Shown: positions 37,520-46,737 of the stretch, piece after piece | Layout: every line of letters begins with the position of its first letter | How positions within the stretch are numbered: position 1 is the first letter of the stretch | From: Trebonia sp963737285 | GTDB lineage: Bacteria; Actinomycetota; Actinomycetes; Streptosporangiales; Streptosporangiaceae | Assembly: GCA_963737285.1 (NCBI GenBank) | Contig: CAVTRT010000003.1 | Coordinates: 806,001 to 870,000 of the forward strand | Length of the DNA: 64,000 bases | Direction of reading: 5' to 3' | Notes under the pieces: generated by a model | Told to the model about the DNA's origin: nothing | The model's database searches: none | What the model saw: the letters and a program-made list of their open reading frames with translations, nothing else | Made by a program: the position numbers and the translations under genes

Positions 37520-38263
37520 CTACGAGGCGCGGATGGCCTCCAGGTGCAGGGGCTCGGTGATGGCGACCTCGGCCCGGACCTCTGAGTCCGCAGAGCGGCC
37601 GGCTCGCTGCAGCGTGATGACGAGGTAGGCCTGTAGTTCTCCCTCGTGCCGCGTGTCGCCCGCCTTGCGGAACGCTTCGGCCGCGGCCTCCAGCGTGGCC
37701 ACAGCCTCGTCGTAGCGGCCGAGTTTCGCCAGTGCCCGGCCCTTGCCGCCCAGGGCCATCGCCTCCCGGGCGGACGCTTCGGCCACCGTCAGCAAGGTGG
37801 CCGCAAGGTCGAAGACGTCGACCGCGTCCTCGTAGCGCTTGGCGGACGACAGGGCGACGCCCAGGTTGGTCAAGATAACCCCCTCAGCACGCCAGTCGCC
37901 AAGCTGGCGCACCATCTCCAGCGCGGTCTCGTGCGCCGCGAGGGCGACCTCGATCCTGCCAAGGCCGGTGAGGGACACACCCCAGTCGGTCAGCGCCCCC
38001 GCCGTCCGTGACGTGTCGCCGTCGTCGCGGAAGGCCAGGACGGCCCGGCGCAGCACGTCGGCGGCCTCCGCCGTCCGGCCATCCTCGGCCAGGGACCGGC
38101 CCAGTGCCTGCATCACCTCGCCGTGCCGGCACAGGGGCGAGTAGCCCGCGGTCTGCTCGACGGCTCTCTTCAGGGCATCGTCCAGCCCTGGCGGGCGGCC
38201 AGGATCTCTGCCTGGCTTACCGCCAACCGTCGTGTCCGGACGCCATGGGCGACCCCACTTCAC
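37520..38263 (-). CDS. TPR-repeat protein, possibly N-terminally truncated
   Basis: The 247-residue protein is composed of tetratricopeptide pairs (LGRSLAEDGRTAEAADVLRR, LTGLGRIEVALAAHETALEM, ALAKLGRYDEAVATLEAAAE). The first 35 residues are Arg/Pro/Gly-rich and unlike TPR, and no good ribosome site precedes the GTG. Such arrays are often the tail of a larger CHAT, NB-ARC or regulator protein, so this may be the 3' part of one. No function can be assigned. Confidence 0.55.
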   Translation of the reverse strand: MKWGRPWRPDTTVGGKPGRDPGRPPGLDDALKRAVEQTAGYSPLCRHGEVMQALGRSLAEDGRTAEAADVLRRAVLAFRDDGDTSRTAGALTDWGVSLTGLGRIEVALAAHETALEMVRQLGDWRAEGVILTNLGVALSSAKRYEDAVDVFDLAATLLTVAEASAREAMALGGKGRALAKLGRYDEAVATLEAAAEAFRKAGDTRHEGELQAYLVITLQRAGRSADSEVRAEVAITEPLHLEAIRAS

Positions 38264-38543
38264 CGCCCGTCACCCCCAATGACTGCGAGTATGAGATCTT
38301 GGGCTAGCCTCGTACCCATTGTCCGCAAACAGCGCGTTCATGCAAACTACCGTAAGCCTGACGCGGCCGGATCAGCGGTTGCGAGCCGCCAGGCCAGCCG
38401 GGCCAACCCCCCTCATCACCGAGACTAAACATAACAGCGATCGCCCGGGCCGGCGCTTCGAGTCTGGGGAGCGTTGGCTGGGTATATCGGTTAACGGGTA
38501 GGGAGGCCTGGTTTGCGATTCGGGTCGGAAGGGCTGCGCATCG

Positions 38544-39107
38544 GTGTACGCGCTTGGTGATGGGCCAGTGGGTGATGTGGTGACCGCGATCTTGCAGGTT
38601 GACTCGCGGCTGCGCGTGATCCAGCGCACGATCGAAGCCTGGTCGGGTGGCGAGACACCGGGTGAGGCGATGCCCGGCGGACAGCCGCCGCAGATGCCCG
38701 TCATCGCGGGCGCCGAGGATGCCCGGGACCTGCTGGACGGATACTGCACGGTCGTCTATGTCATCACCCAGTGGGCCTGCGCGGCACGCGAAGGCGACGG
38801 CGGCACCGCGGCGGACGCGCTCGCGCAGATCGTGCGGATGCTGCTGCCCCGGCTGATCTTGCTGAAGCGGGTGGTGCCGGGGTCAGCGATCCCGACCATG
38901 ATCGCGCTCGTGACCGCCGCCGCGACGGACGGCAGCCCGCAGCGCTGGCGCGACCAGTACGGCCACGTCTGGAGCGAGGGCGATGTCGCCGCCCTGGAAG
39001 CGACGACGGTGTGCCTCGCGGAGTGGGTGAACACGGCGCAAGGCTCCCCGGACGCGGCGCTGCGGCTGATCATGGACGCCTACGAGAGCGCTGTCAGCGA
39101 GGGCTGA
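38544..39107 (+). CDS. Hypothetical helical protein
   Basis: The 187-residue protein starts at a GTG. It is soluble and mostly helical, with a hydrophobic core segment (CTVVYVITQWACAAREGDGG, IVRMLLPRLILLKRVVPGSA, ALVTAAATDGSPQRW). No motif, signal or family was recognised. Codon use looks genuine. It is 136 bases upstream of a small membrane protein gene in the same direction. Confidence 0.5.
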   Translation: MYALGDGPVGDVVTAILQVDSRLRVIQRTIEAWSGGETPGEAMPGGQPPQMPVIAGAEDARDLLDGYCTVVYVITQWACAAREGDGGTAADALAQIVRMLLPRLILLKRVVPGSAIPTMIALVTAAATDGSPQRWRDQYGHVWSEGDVAALEATTVCLAEWVNTAQGSPDAALRLIMDAYESAVSEG

Positions 39108-39243
39108 CGGCGGGCATCAGGTCAGGGGCCTTGTGCCGCCCGGGGTGCACGGCGATTTTCGGTGGTGCCGGGCGCGGCCCGCAGCGTACCGTTAGGGACA
39201 GGCCCGTGCGGGGAAGCCGGTTCGCGGAAGGCGATGAGGCGGC

Positions 39244-39699
39244 GTGACTCAGCCTGCTCCCGAGGAGCCGTCTGATGAGGACATAGTCATCCGGGCGGCG
39301 GTGCAAGAGCGGGAGCGGGTGCGTTCAGGTCAGGGGATGCGCGCGCAAGCCGCGGCGATCGTGGTCCTGGCGGCACTAGCCTGCTGGCTGGTCCTTGTGC
39401 TGGCCCGGGTTCCGTCCGTGGGCTACGTCGGGATCGGCCTAGGCGTCGTAGTCGCCGTGCTGACGGTGCCGCTGATCTTCGGGCGGTTCACTGCTGGCCC
39501 GCTGGTGCCATGGGGCAATGCCGTCCGTGATTGCTGCCCCCGGTGCGGCCAGCGCACGCTGCGCGAGGACCGGGTGATCCACTGGGAGGTGCCTGGCCCG
39601 GGCACGCGCACCGTCGCCGCCATCGTCACCTTGTGCGTGGCGGATAACTGCGGGCACGCCGCTGTCCGCAGGCTCAGGCACTGGCCCGTCATGCGGTAG
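39244..39699 (+). CDS. Small membrane protein with C-terminal four-Cys zinc-like motif
   Basis: The product has 151 residues. Two hydrophobic segments, at about 36-55 and 58-78 (AAAIVVLAALACWLVLVLAR and GYVGIGLGVVVAVLTVPLIF), are followed by a domain with DCCPRCGQRTLRED and LCVADNCGHAA. The CxxC...CxxxxC arrangement suggests a zinc ribbon on the cytoplasmic side. No family recognised. The start is the GTG at 39244. Confidence 0.55.
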   Translation: MTQPAPEEPSDEDIVIRAAVQERERVRSGQGMRAQAAAIVVLAALACWLVLVLARVPSVGYVGIGLGVVVAVLTVPLIFGRFTAGPLVPWGNAVRDCCPRCGQRTLREDRVIHWEVPGPGTRTVAAIVTLCVADNCGHAAVRRLRHWPVMR

Positions 39700-39849
39700 C
39701 CCCAGGGACGCGGCTCGCGATCCCCGCGAGGCAGTGCTTACAGCAGCGGCCCCTGTGAATGTACGGCGTGGGCGGGGCCATCGCGGGCACGCCCAGGAAG
39801 CCCGAATGGGGGGTGTGCCTGACTGCGGGGGCACTTTACCCTGTGGAGC

Positions 39850-40341
39850 GTGCTGCAGATTCGCGACGCGACCGATGAAGACTGGCCGGACATCTACCCG
39901 TTCTACTCGCAGATCATGAACGAGGGCAGGACGTATGCCTGCCCGGTGGGTCAGAGCCTTCAACAGGCACGGTCGATGTGGATGGAGCCACCGCCGAGCC
40001 ACGTCGTGGTCGCCGTCGCTGACGGCGCGATCGTCGGCTCCGCGAAGATGGGCCCGAACCGGCTCGGCCGCGGCGCCCACGTCGGCACCGCCTCGTTCAT
40101 CGTGGACCCGCGTGCCCGGTCGCGGGGAGTGGGCCGGGCGCTCGGTGAGTACGTGATCAGCTGGCACCGCGGCCGCGGCTTTCGCGCCATCCAGTTCAAC
40201 GCCGTCGTCGAGGCCAACGAGCAGGCGGTGCGCCTGTGGAAGTCACTGGGCTGGGAGGTGATCGGCACGGTGCCGGAAGCCTTCGACCACCCCGACCGCG
40301 GCATGGTAGGCCTGCACGTGATGTACCGCCGCCTTGCGTGA
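39850..40341 (+). CDS. GNAT-family N-acetyltransferase
   Basis: The 163-residue product opens LQIRDATDEDWPDIYPFYSQ. The acetyl-CoA loop is ARSRGVGRALGEYVISW, and the C-terminal strand contains NAVVEANEQAVRLWKSLGWE. These are the signatures of phosphinothricin-acetyltransferase-like GNAT enzymes. The start is a GTG. It converges with the kinase gene on the other strand. The substrate is unknown. Confidence 0.88.
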   Translation: MLQIRDATDEDWPDIYPFYSQIMNEGRTYACPVGQSLQQARSMWMEPPPSHVVVAVADGAIVGSAKMGPNRLGRGAHVGTASFIVDPRARSRGVGRALGEYVISWHRGRGFRAIQFNAVVEANEQAVRLWKSLGWEVIGTVPEAFDHPDRGMVGLHVMYRRLA

Positions 40342-40349
40342 CGCGTCCG

Positions 40350-41752
40350 TCAGGACGTGTCGCAGGTGAGCCTGGTGATGATCTTGGCGGGGGTCGGCCG
40401 GTCGACCGGCTTCTTCTGCAGGCACCAGGAGATCAGGTCGCGAAGCGGTCCGCTCAGGGTGCCCAGGTTGGGTTCCTCGTACTGGATGCGATGCAAGATG
40501 GTGGCCGGGTGGGAGGCGATGAAGGGGCTGCGCCCGGTGGCGGCGTAAGCGAGGACGGATCCCAGCGCGAACACGTCGCTCTTGGGGCCTACCGGCTGGC
40601 CGTTGATCTGCTCAGGAGACATGAACGGGAACGTGCCAATGAGCGTGCCCGTGGAGGTCAGCGTCGTCGTGCCGTCGCGCCGGGCGAGGCCGAAGTCGAT
40701 GATCCGCGGCCCATCGTCGGCCAAGATGATGTTGCTCGGCTTCACGTCCCGGTGCACCAGGCCGCATTCGTGAATTGCCTCAAGGCCCTCGGCGAGCGCG
40801 GCACCCAGGTCCCGTACCTCCAGCGGGCACAGTCCGCCGTGCTCGGCGACGGAAGCGGCCAGCGATGGCCCGGGGACGTAGGCGGTGACGAGCCACGGCG
40901 GGCCGCGGCGGGGTCGGCATCGACGACGGGGGCGGTATAGAACCCGCTGACCTGGCGGGCCGCGGTGACTTCGCGGGCGAACCGGCTGCGAAACTCCTGG
41001 TCGCTGGCGAGCTCGGGGAGCAGGATCTTCACGGCGACCTTCCGGCGGCCGGGGGAGGTGCCGAGGAAGACGCTGCCCATCCCGCCCGACCCCAGTCGCC
41101 CGGTGAGCTTGTACTTGCCCACCTGCGCGGGATCGCCGGGCATGAGGGGCGCCGCTACGAGGGGGCGCGGCACCGGAACCCTGACGAGAGCCTCCACGTC
41201 CGCCGGCACCGGGCTGCCGAGGGGCTGATGGCTCGGTGCGGGAGGCACCTTCGACCGACGTCGGCCGTTGCGGGCACTGGCGTCCATGAAGCGCGGCACG
41301 AGTCGCAACGGGCCGGTGTCGTCGTCGGGTCGCGAGTCCCGCCGTGAGGCGGGATCGGGACTGGCGGGCAGGACCTCGCTCAGCGTGGCCGCAAGCACCT
41401 CGTTCTCCCGGTCCAGCCGGCTCACCTCCACCGCGATCTGGCCGAGGAACTCGTTGACCTCCTCCACCTCGTAGCTGGGCCGGAGTCTGGTTACGGAAAA
41501 CTGCTTATTCCGGATATCTGACGCAATCAGGCGGCGGGATGGCGAGGGCGGCAGGACTATGTCGTCATGGCTCATTCCGGGCTGTATCGCCGTTGCCAGG
41601 GCAGTCCGGAGGCGCCCATTGTGCTGCAGCAGCACGTTAAGCTCATGCGCGGCTACGCCGCGGAATTGCTCGACTTCCTGCTGGTCGTAGCCGGGCCGGA
41701 GCCTGGGGATGCTGAAGTGCCTCTCATGCATGTCTGCAGGCATCAACGGCAT
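40350..41752 (-). CDS. Ser/Thr protein kinase with two N-terminal DivIVA-like segments, frameshifted
   Basis: The start at 41752 has GGGGG 6 bases upstream. Residues 10-50 (RHFSIPRLRPGYDQQEVEQF) and 82-122 (NKQFSVTRLRPSYEVEEVNE) are two DivIVA-type N-terminal segments. A Pro/Arg-rich linker leads to a Hanks-type kinase from about 213: GRLGSGGMGSVFLG, VAVKILL, and after a one-base loss near 40905 PWLVTAYVPGPSL, HRDVKPSNIIL, DFGLARR and MSPEQI. The catalytic Asp and DFG are intact. There is no membrane segment or PASTA domain; the protein ends soon after the kinase. DivIVA domains bind curved membrane or Wag31, so it may be placed at the cell pole. Confidence 0.8.
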
Positions 41753-42243
41753 AAAGCCCCCTATAGTCGCTGATGGACTGAGATTACACCAGGCTTCCCC
41801 GCTATAAGCCGTCATTTACGAACTCACTCAAGCGCACTAAGGCATAGACCGGACAAGCGCGACCCCTGTCGCCCTCAACGTCCTATTGGCGACATATAGC
41901 ACCCATGTGTACGTTAACAATCTGAATTGCCCGATACGGTCGGGATCCGCCACCGTTCGCGGAGCCCCGGCCAGCGGCATCTGCCACTAGCCGACCGCGG
42001 GTACTACGCTCGCCCCGCGAGCGACGTACTCGATGGCGCCACCACTGTCATCAAGGCTTGCGGGCAACGGGGCATCGCTGTTGCGATAGCAGCAGTGGTG
42101 GCGCGTTGCCCGCAAAGGCGCGCAACAGCAACGACGCCACCGCTGACGTAAGCACCAGGCCGCTACGCCGTACGGACATCAGCGCACTGCTAGTGACCTT
42201 CAGGTCGTAATTGTCGTAATTGAGGTGCGGGGTCTGGAAGACT
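41753..42243. other. Intergenic region with crossing inverted repeats
   Basis: No coding frame is convincing here. The structure at 42036-42115 is described separately. The rest contains the upstream regions of the kinase gene on the left and of the MOSC gene on the right. Confidence 0.5.
42036..42115. repeat. Two interlocking perfect inverted repeats (pseudoknot-like order)
   Basis: GCGCCACCACTG at 42036-42047 is mirrored by CAGTGGTGGCGC at 42093-42104. TTGCGGGCAAC at 42058-42068 is mirrored by GTTGCCCGCAA at 42105-42115. The order is A, B, A', B', so the two stems cross. They can form either a pseudoknot or two alternative hairpins. A' and B' are directly adjacent. It could be an RNA switch, a regulatory site or the structured end of a lost mobile element. 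Confidence 0.6.
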
Positions 42244-42804
42244 ATGACTATGGACGAGACCGCCGCACCCGTCGTCGTGGGTGTCAGCAAGGACTGTCAA
42301 CACCGCTTCAGCAAGCAGCCGTGCGAGGCCATCACACTGCTGGAAGGCCTCGGCGTCGAGGGCGACGCGCACGCCGGCATCACCGTGCAGCACCGCTCTC
42401 GTGTAGCTGCGGACCCCACGCAACCCAATCTGCGTCAGGTGCACCTGATCCATTCCGAGTTCTTCGATGAAGCCTGGGAGCACGGATACGAACTGGCCCA
42501 GGGGAACCTTGGTGAGAATGTCCTGACCGCAAGGCTGGATGTGCTGGCACTGCCGCGCGATGCCCGCCTGCACCTTGGCGAGCAGGCGGTCGTCCGTGTC
42601 ACGGGCTTGCGCAACCCCTGCCAGCAGATCAATAACTTTCGTTCGGGCCTGCTGAAGGTTGCCATCACCCGCGATGCGAACGGCGAGCTCGTGCGCAGGG
42701 CCGGGATCATGGGCGTCGTGGAGCGCGGCGGGGTCGTCGTCCCCTGCGACACCATTCGCGTTGAGCTCCCGCCCGGTCCCCATATCCCGCTGGACCGGGT
42801 TTGA
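42244..42804 (+). CDS. MOSC-domain protein
   Basis: The product has 186 residues and starts at 42244 or at 42250. It shows the MOSC beta-barrel pattern: KQPCEAITLLEGLGVEGDAH, LRQVHLIHSEFFDE, GNLGENVLTARLDV, and the conserved Cys in TGLRNPCQQI. MOSC proteins carry or transfer sulfur, often to molybdenum cofactor, and some are linked to detoxification. It stands alone here. The ending matches the usual length. Confidence 0.85.
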   Translation: MTMDETAAPVVVGVSKDCQHRFSKQPCEAITLLEGLGVEGDAHAGITVQHRSRVAADPTQPNLRQVHLIHSEFFDEAWEHGYELAQGNLGENVLTARLDVLALPRDARLHLGEQAVVRVTGLRNPCQQINNFRSGLLKVAITRDANGELVRRAGIMGVVERGGVVVPCDTIRVELPPGPHIPLDRV

Positions 42805-43352
42805 CCCGCAATAGCAGGCGAGAACCGCGAAGCTGGCCGCCACGGTGGTTACCATGAGCGTCCCGGTGGCCGGCCCAGACGGCGAGGGCGGTCGCCGCGA
42901 GGAGGGGCCCGGCCAGCATCGGCGTCCCGTGCGCACGGGTGAGGGGGGCCTACGACCGATGATGCCGCACCGCAAGCCAGCGGCGTCCCGTGCGCACGGG
43001 TGAGGGGGGCGGGCATGAAGAACTGGGCCGACTCTAGGGACACCTGTGACAATCGCCGCCACAAGGGCCAGCCGCGCCCAGTGATGCATCGAAAAAGTAG
43101 CTTCTGCCTGCGTAGATCCGCAGACGTCGATGCCGAAGACGGATACGTCAGGTGACCGATGTCTTGCAATGCAACTTTCACGACTATTTGATCAGCATCT
43201 TGGCCAGCAAGCGATCTTGCAACACGGTGCAAGCAGTCAGCTACTCAGTGCACGCGCGGTCGAACCGATAGCCCCGGCCGCACGTATACCTAGCAGGAAC
43301 CCCCGCACTCCAGCCACACAGCCAGCAATGCCGAGCACTCCAAGGACCCGCG
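42805..43352. other. Intergenic region with CRISPR-like repeats
   Basis: No gene is recognised. The two repeat copies at 42919-43009 are listed separately. TGCAACTTTCAC at 43170-43181 resembles a motif found upstream of other regulators in this window. Confidence 0.45.
42919..43009. CRISPR. Two-repeat CRISPR-like remnant, type I-E geometry
   Basis: Two identical 30-bp repeats lie at 42919-42948 and 42980-43009, separated by a 31-bp unique spacer, a 61-bp period as in type I-E arrays. Each contains the perfect palindrome CCCGTGCGCACGGG. Read on the minus strand the layout (stem flanked by a short 5' part and an ending of GGGACGCCG) resembles type I-E repeats. A weak third copy may sit near 42858. 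No cas gene is in the window, so this would be an orphan or dying array. Confidence 0.5.
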
Positions 43353-44027
43353 ATGAGCGTGACCATCCCCTTCGAAGCCGCATTTCCCGCCGCCTCCGGC
43401 TCCGCCTTCGACCGAGCCAACGGTAACCGAGCCAATGGTAACCGGACCAATGGTAATCGGACCAGCAGCAACCGGACCAACGGAAGCAATGGCAGTAACG
43501 GCAGCGTCTACGCCGCCCCCACGACCTTCGCTGACACCTGGACTTCCATGATCCCGCGCGCCCGCGGCAAGCGAGCCGACACGTGGACTAAGACTATCCA
43601 GCTCCCCGCGGACGCGCGCGCGGCCAGCGCGGCCCGCGACCACATCCGCCGCTGCGTCCGCGCGTGGAATGCCGCCAACGCCGCCACCCGCTTGGCCAAC
43701 TCCCGAACGGACCGCCACCTGCCTGCCAAGGAGCCCATCGGCGACGACTCCACGCAGACCGCCGTCTTGCTGACCAGCGAGCTGGTGACGAACGCGCTGA
43801 CCCACGGGGAGAGCCCCGTCACGGTTGCCGTCAGCTGGTCCGGCGAGCAGCTGCGCATCGAGGTCCACGACCGCTCGCGCTACCTGCCGACCCCATGGCC
43901 CGTGCACATGGCCCCCGACGACGAGACCGGCCGCGGCCTGCTCCTCGTTGACACGCTTGCCACCGACTGGGGCTTCTACCGCACTCCTGGCGGCAAGGCC
44001 GTCTACTTCACTCTCGACTGCGAGTAA
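43353..44027 (+). CDS. RsbW-like ATP-binding protein with repetitive N-terminus
   Basis: The product has 224 residues. The C-terminal HATPase_c_2 domain has the N box LLTSELVTNALTHG, the G1 box IEVHDRSRYLP and the G2 box DDETGRGLLLVDTLATDWGF, typical of anti-sigma-factor serine kinases. The N-terminus contains a low-complexity run, NRANGNRTNGNRTSSNRTNG, encoded by roughly 15-bp tandem repeats at about 43405-43505. Such proteins bind sigma factors or act in regulatory relays. The LAL regulator gene begins 33 bases downstream and may be co-transcribed. Confidence 0.85.
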   Translation: MSVTIPFEAAFPAASGSAFDRANGNRANGNRTNGNRTSSNRTNGSNGSNGSVYAAPTTFADTWTSMIPRARGKRADTWTKTIQLPADARAASAARDHIRRCVRAWNAANAATRLANSRTDRHLPAKEPIGDDSTQTAVLLTSELVTNALTHGESPVTVAVSWSGEQLRIEVHDRSRYLPTPWPVHMAPDDETGRGLLLVDTLATDWGFYRTPGGKAVYFTLDCE

Positions 44028-44059
44028 TAACAGCAAGAAGCGGGCATGGGGGTGATCCC

Positions 44060-46678
44060 TTGCCGGAAATGAGTGCGGGGCACTTGTCGGCCAGTGGTCT
44101 GATCGGGCGCGAGACCGAGCTCGCGCTGCTCGCGGACCTGGTCAGGCAGGTCACCGCCGGACGCGGCAACACGCTGCTCGTCGAGGGCGAGCCAGGTATC
44201 GGCAAGTCCGCGCTGGTGCAAGCCGCGCTCCGCGACGCCGCGGCGCTCAGCGACAACGCCCGCTGCCAGGTGCTGCGGGGGACCTGCGATGAGCTGGGCC
44301 AGGCGCTGCCGTTCCTGCCTTTGCTCGACGCGCTGCGCGTGCATGATCGCGCCGGCGGCTCCCGCCGGGCGGCGATAGCCCAGATCCTGCGCGGCGAGAC
44401 CCCCGCTGAGCCAGGCGCCGGCTGGCTGGCCGCGCTGGGGGAACAGCTCCTCGCGCTGATCATCGACCAGTTCAGCAGCGACGACGGGGCCACCCGGCCC
44501 ACTATCCTCATCATCGACGACGTCCAGTGGGCGGACCCGCCAACCGTGCGGCTGCTCGGCCGGCTGGCGCGGCTGTCGCACCAGCTGCCGCTCCTGCTCA
44601 TCGCGGCCATGCGCCCCGTTCCGCAGCGCGACGACCTGTTCATGCTGCGCCGTGCGCAGAACGACGCCATCCGCCTGGACCTGGCCCCGCTCTCTGGGCC
44701 GGCCGTGGCCGAGCTCGTCGCGGCCATGGTCGGTGGCGCACCCGACGAGGGGCTTCTCGCCATCGCGCAGGACGCGGCCGGCAACCCGCTGTACCTGACG
44801 GAGCTTGTCGCCGCGCTGCGACGCGGCCATGGCGTCGCCGTCACCGCCGACGGGGTTGCCGCGCTGGCAGTCGACCCGCTCCGGGCAGGCGCGGTACCGC
44901 GGTCACTGGCGGCGGCTATCGCGAGCCGGCTGGACTACATGTCTGCGCCCACCAGGGACATCCTGCAAGCGGCGACCGTCCTCGGCGTCGAGTTCGACGT
45001 CGCTGACCTGGCCGTCGTCCTCGCCCGCGCCGTCCCCGACCTAGTCCCCGCCATTCACGAGGCCTGCACCGCCGGCGTGCTCACCGACTCTGAAACCCGG
45101 CTGTGCTTCCGGCACCCGCTCATCCACCGGGCGCTGTACGAAAGCATGGGAACTGCCTCCCAAGCCGAACGGCACTTGGATGCCGCCCGCGCCCTGGCAC
45201 ACACTGGCGCCCCAGCCGATCGCGTAGCCCGCCAGCTGCTGCGAGCGGCAGACAGCTTCGCTGACGGCCCGGTGCACCCGGCGGGTGACGGACCTGAAGT
45301 CGGGCCGGGAGATGGGGCGGATCGCGGGGCGCGAGGCCACGATGAGTCAGTCCTGCTACAGGACTGGACGCTGACGTGGCTTGCTGGCTCCGCCCGGCTG
45401 CTGGTCAGCGGGGCGCCCCAGGTGGCCGCGCGGCTGCTGCGGCTAGCGGTAGGGAGCGTTGCGGATAGCTCGGCGGAGCACGTGCGGCTGGCAAGCTGGC
45501 TGGCCGAGGCGCTGTACTGCCTGGGCGAGCGGGCTGATGCCGAGCAGGTCGCCGATCAGGCACTGCGACAGGCCGAGGACCCGGAGCTGCGCCTGGACCT
45601 GCTGTGCACGCTGGCGCGCTGCCGCATGCTCGCGGGCATGTCCGCCGGATCCCTCGCGACGCTGCGCGAGACTCTCGCCTCTCCCGGACTGGCTGTGCGG
45701 CAGCGCGCCCGGCTGCTTGTCATGGCCGCGCGGACCCATTGCAACGATGGCGCACTAGACGCGGCCGCCGAGGTCGCTAAGCAGGGGCTGGCAGCGGGGC
45801 AAGAGGCTGGCGACAGCTGGGCCGTTGGCTGGGCGCTGAGCGCGCTGGCCGCTGTCGCCTACGGTCAGGGCAGGCATGGCGAGGCGATCGGGCTCTACGA
45901 CCGGGGACTCGCGGTGGCAGGCGGCGAGCCGACGCTGATCGACTTGCGGCTGCTGTTGCTGATGAACAAGGCGAACACGCTGACCTGCGTTGATCGCCAC
46001 GACGACGCCATGGTGCTGGCCGACCAGGCCAGTTCGCTCGCGGACCAGGCCGGTGCCGCCTTTCGCGCGTCGCAGGCGCGTAACCTGCACGCTCAGATAA
46101 TGTTCGAGACGGGCCAGTGGGATGAGGCGCTCACCGAGGCGCTCACCGGCCAACCAGACCTCAAGGAGCCTGCGGCGGCCTGCTGCGACCTGGGAATCGC
46201 GGCCCTGATCTGCCTGCACCGCGGGGACCACGAGGCCGCGCGGTCGCACCTAGACGCCGCCGAGCCGTACGCCGCGCGCATTGGCGCCCGGCTCGTCCCA
46301 ACTTTGGTCCTGGCGCGCAGCCTGTCCCATGAGAGTGCCGGCCGGGCGCGCCAAGCCCTCACAGAGCTGACGAGATGGCTCAACGGCGGCACTCAAGAGG
46401 CCGGGCAGGCGGAGGATCTCCTAGCCGACGCCGCCCGTCTTGCGACGCAACTCGGTGACGAGGACACCGCCAGGGCCATAGCCAAGCAAGCCGAGGAACT
46501 GGCGGCCAGTTCCGACATCCCGCACCGCCAGGCAACCGCCCTCTACTGCACTGGCCTGCTGACCGCCGACCCGGAACTCTTGCGAGCAGCCGCGGTCCGG
46601 TACGCGGCAGCGGGCCGCCCGCTCCAGCAAGGCAGGGCCCTGAAAGCGGCAGCCAGATGGTCTGATGTCGCTTATTGA
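44060..46678 (+). CDS. LAL-type ATPase regulator lacking the LuxR DNA-binding domain
   Basis: The 872-residue product has the N-terminal AAA/STAND ATPase of LAL regulators: GREAT-type opening GLIGRETELALLADLV, Walker A GEPGIGKSALV, Walker B TILIIDDVQWADP, then a long TPR-like region to the end. It stops at ALKAAARWSDVAY, where its paralogue at 57045-59980 continues for about 110 residues into a LuxR HTH. It therefore cannot bind DNA in the usual way. The TTG at 44060 has GGGGGTGA upstream; the ATG at 44069 is an alternative start. It may be a truncated regulator or a signalling ATPase. Confidence 0.85.
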   Translation: MPEMSAGHLSASGLIGRETELALLADLVRQVTAGRGNTLLVEGEPGIGKSALVQAALRDAAALSDNARCQVLRGTCDELGQALPFLPLLDALRVHDRAGGSRRAAIAQILRGETPAEPGAGWLAALGEQLLALIIDQFSSDDGATRPTILIIDDVQWADPPTVRLLGRLARLSHQLPLLLIAAMRPVPQRDDLFMLRRAQNDAIRLDLAPLSGPAVAELVAAMVGGAPDEGLLAIAQDAAGNPLYLTELVAALRRGHGVAVTADGVAALAVDPLRAGAVPRSLAAAIASRLDYMSAPTRDILQAATVLGVEFDVADLAVVLARAVPDLVPAIHEACTAGVLTDSETRLCFRHPLIHRALYESMGTASQAERHLDAARALAHTGAPADRVARQLLRAADSFADGPVHPAGDGPEVGPGDGADRGARGHDESVLLQDWTLTWLAGSARLLVSGAPQVAARLLRLAVGSVADSSAEHVRLASWLAEALYCLGERADAEQVADQALRQAEDPELRLDLLCTLARCRMLAGMSAGSLATLRETLASPGLAVRQRARLLVMAARTHCNDGALDAAAEVAKQGLAAGQEAGDSWAVGWALSALAAVAYGQGRHGEAIGLYDRGLAVAGGEPTLIDLRLLLLMNKANTLTCVDRHDDAMVLADQASSLADQAGAAFRASQARNLHAQIMFETGQWDEALTEALTGQPDLKEPAAACCDLGIAALICLHRGDHEAARSHLDAAEPYAARIGARLVPTLVLARSLSHESAGRARQALTELTRWLNGGTQEAGQAEDLLADAARLATQLGDEDTARAIAKQAEELAASSDIPHRQATALYCTGLLTADPELLRAAAVRYAAAGRPLQQGRALKAAARWSDVAY

Positions 46679-46737
46679 CAGCCGATTGCCCGGTCTGCAA
46701 CGTTGACAGCATTGACTGCGGCAGGCAGGAGGCATTC

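Noticed and set aside
42858..42887. Possible third CRISPR-like repeat
   Set aside because: Only the GCGTCCCG start matches, the spacing is off by two bases and the palindrome is absent.
44003..44844. Two long minus-strand frames at the LAL gene start
   Set aside because: Both are antisense to the well-supported ATPase domain.
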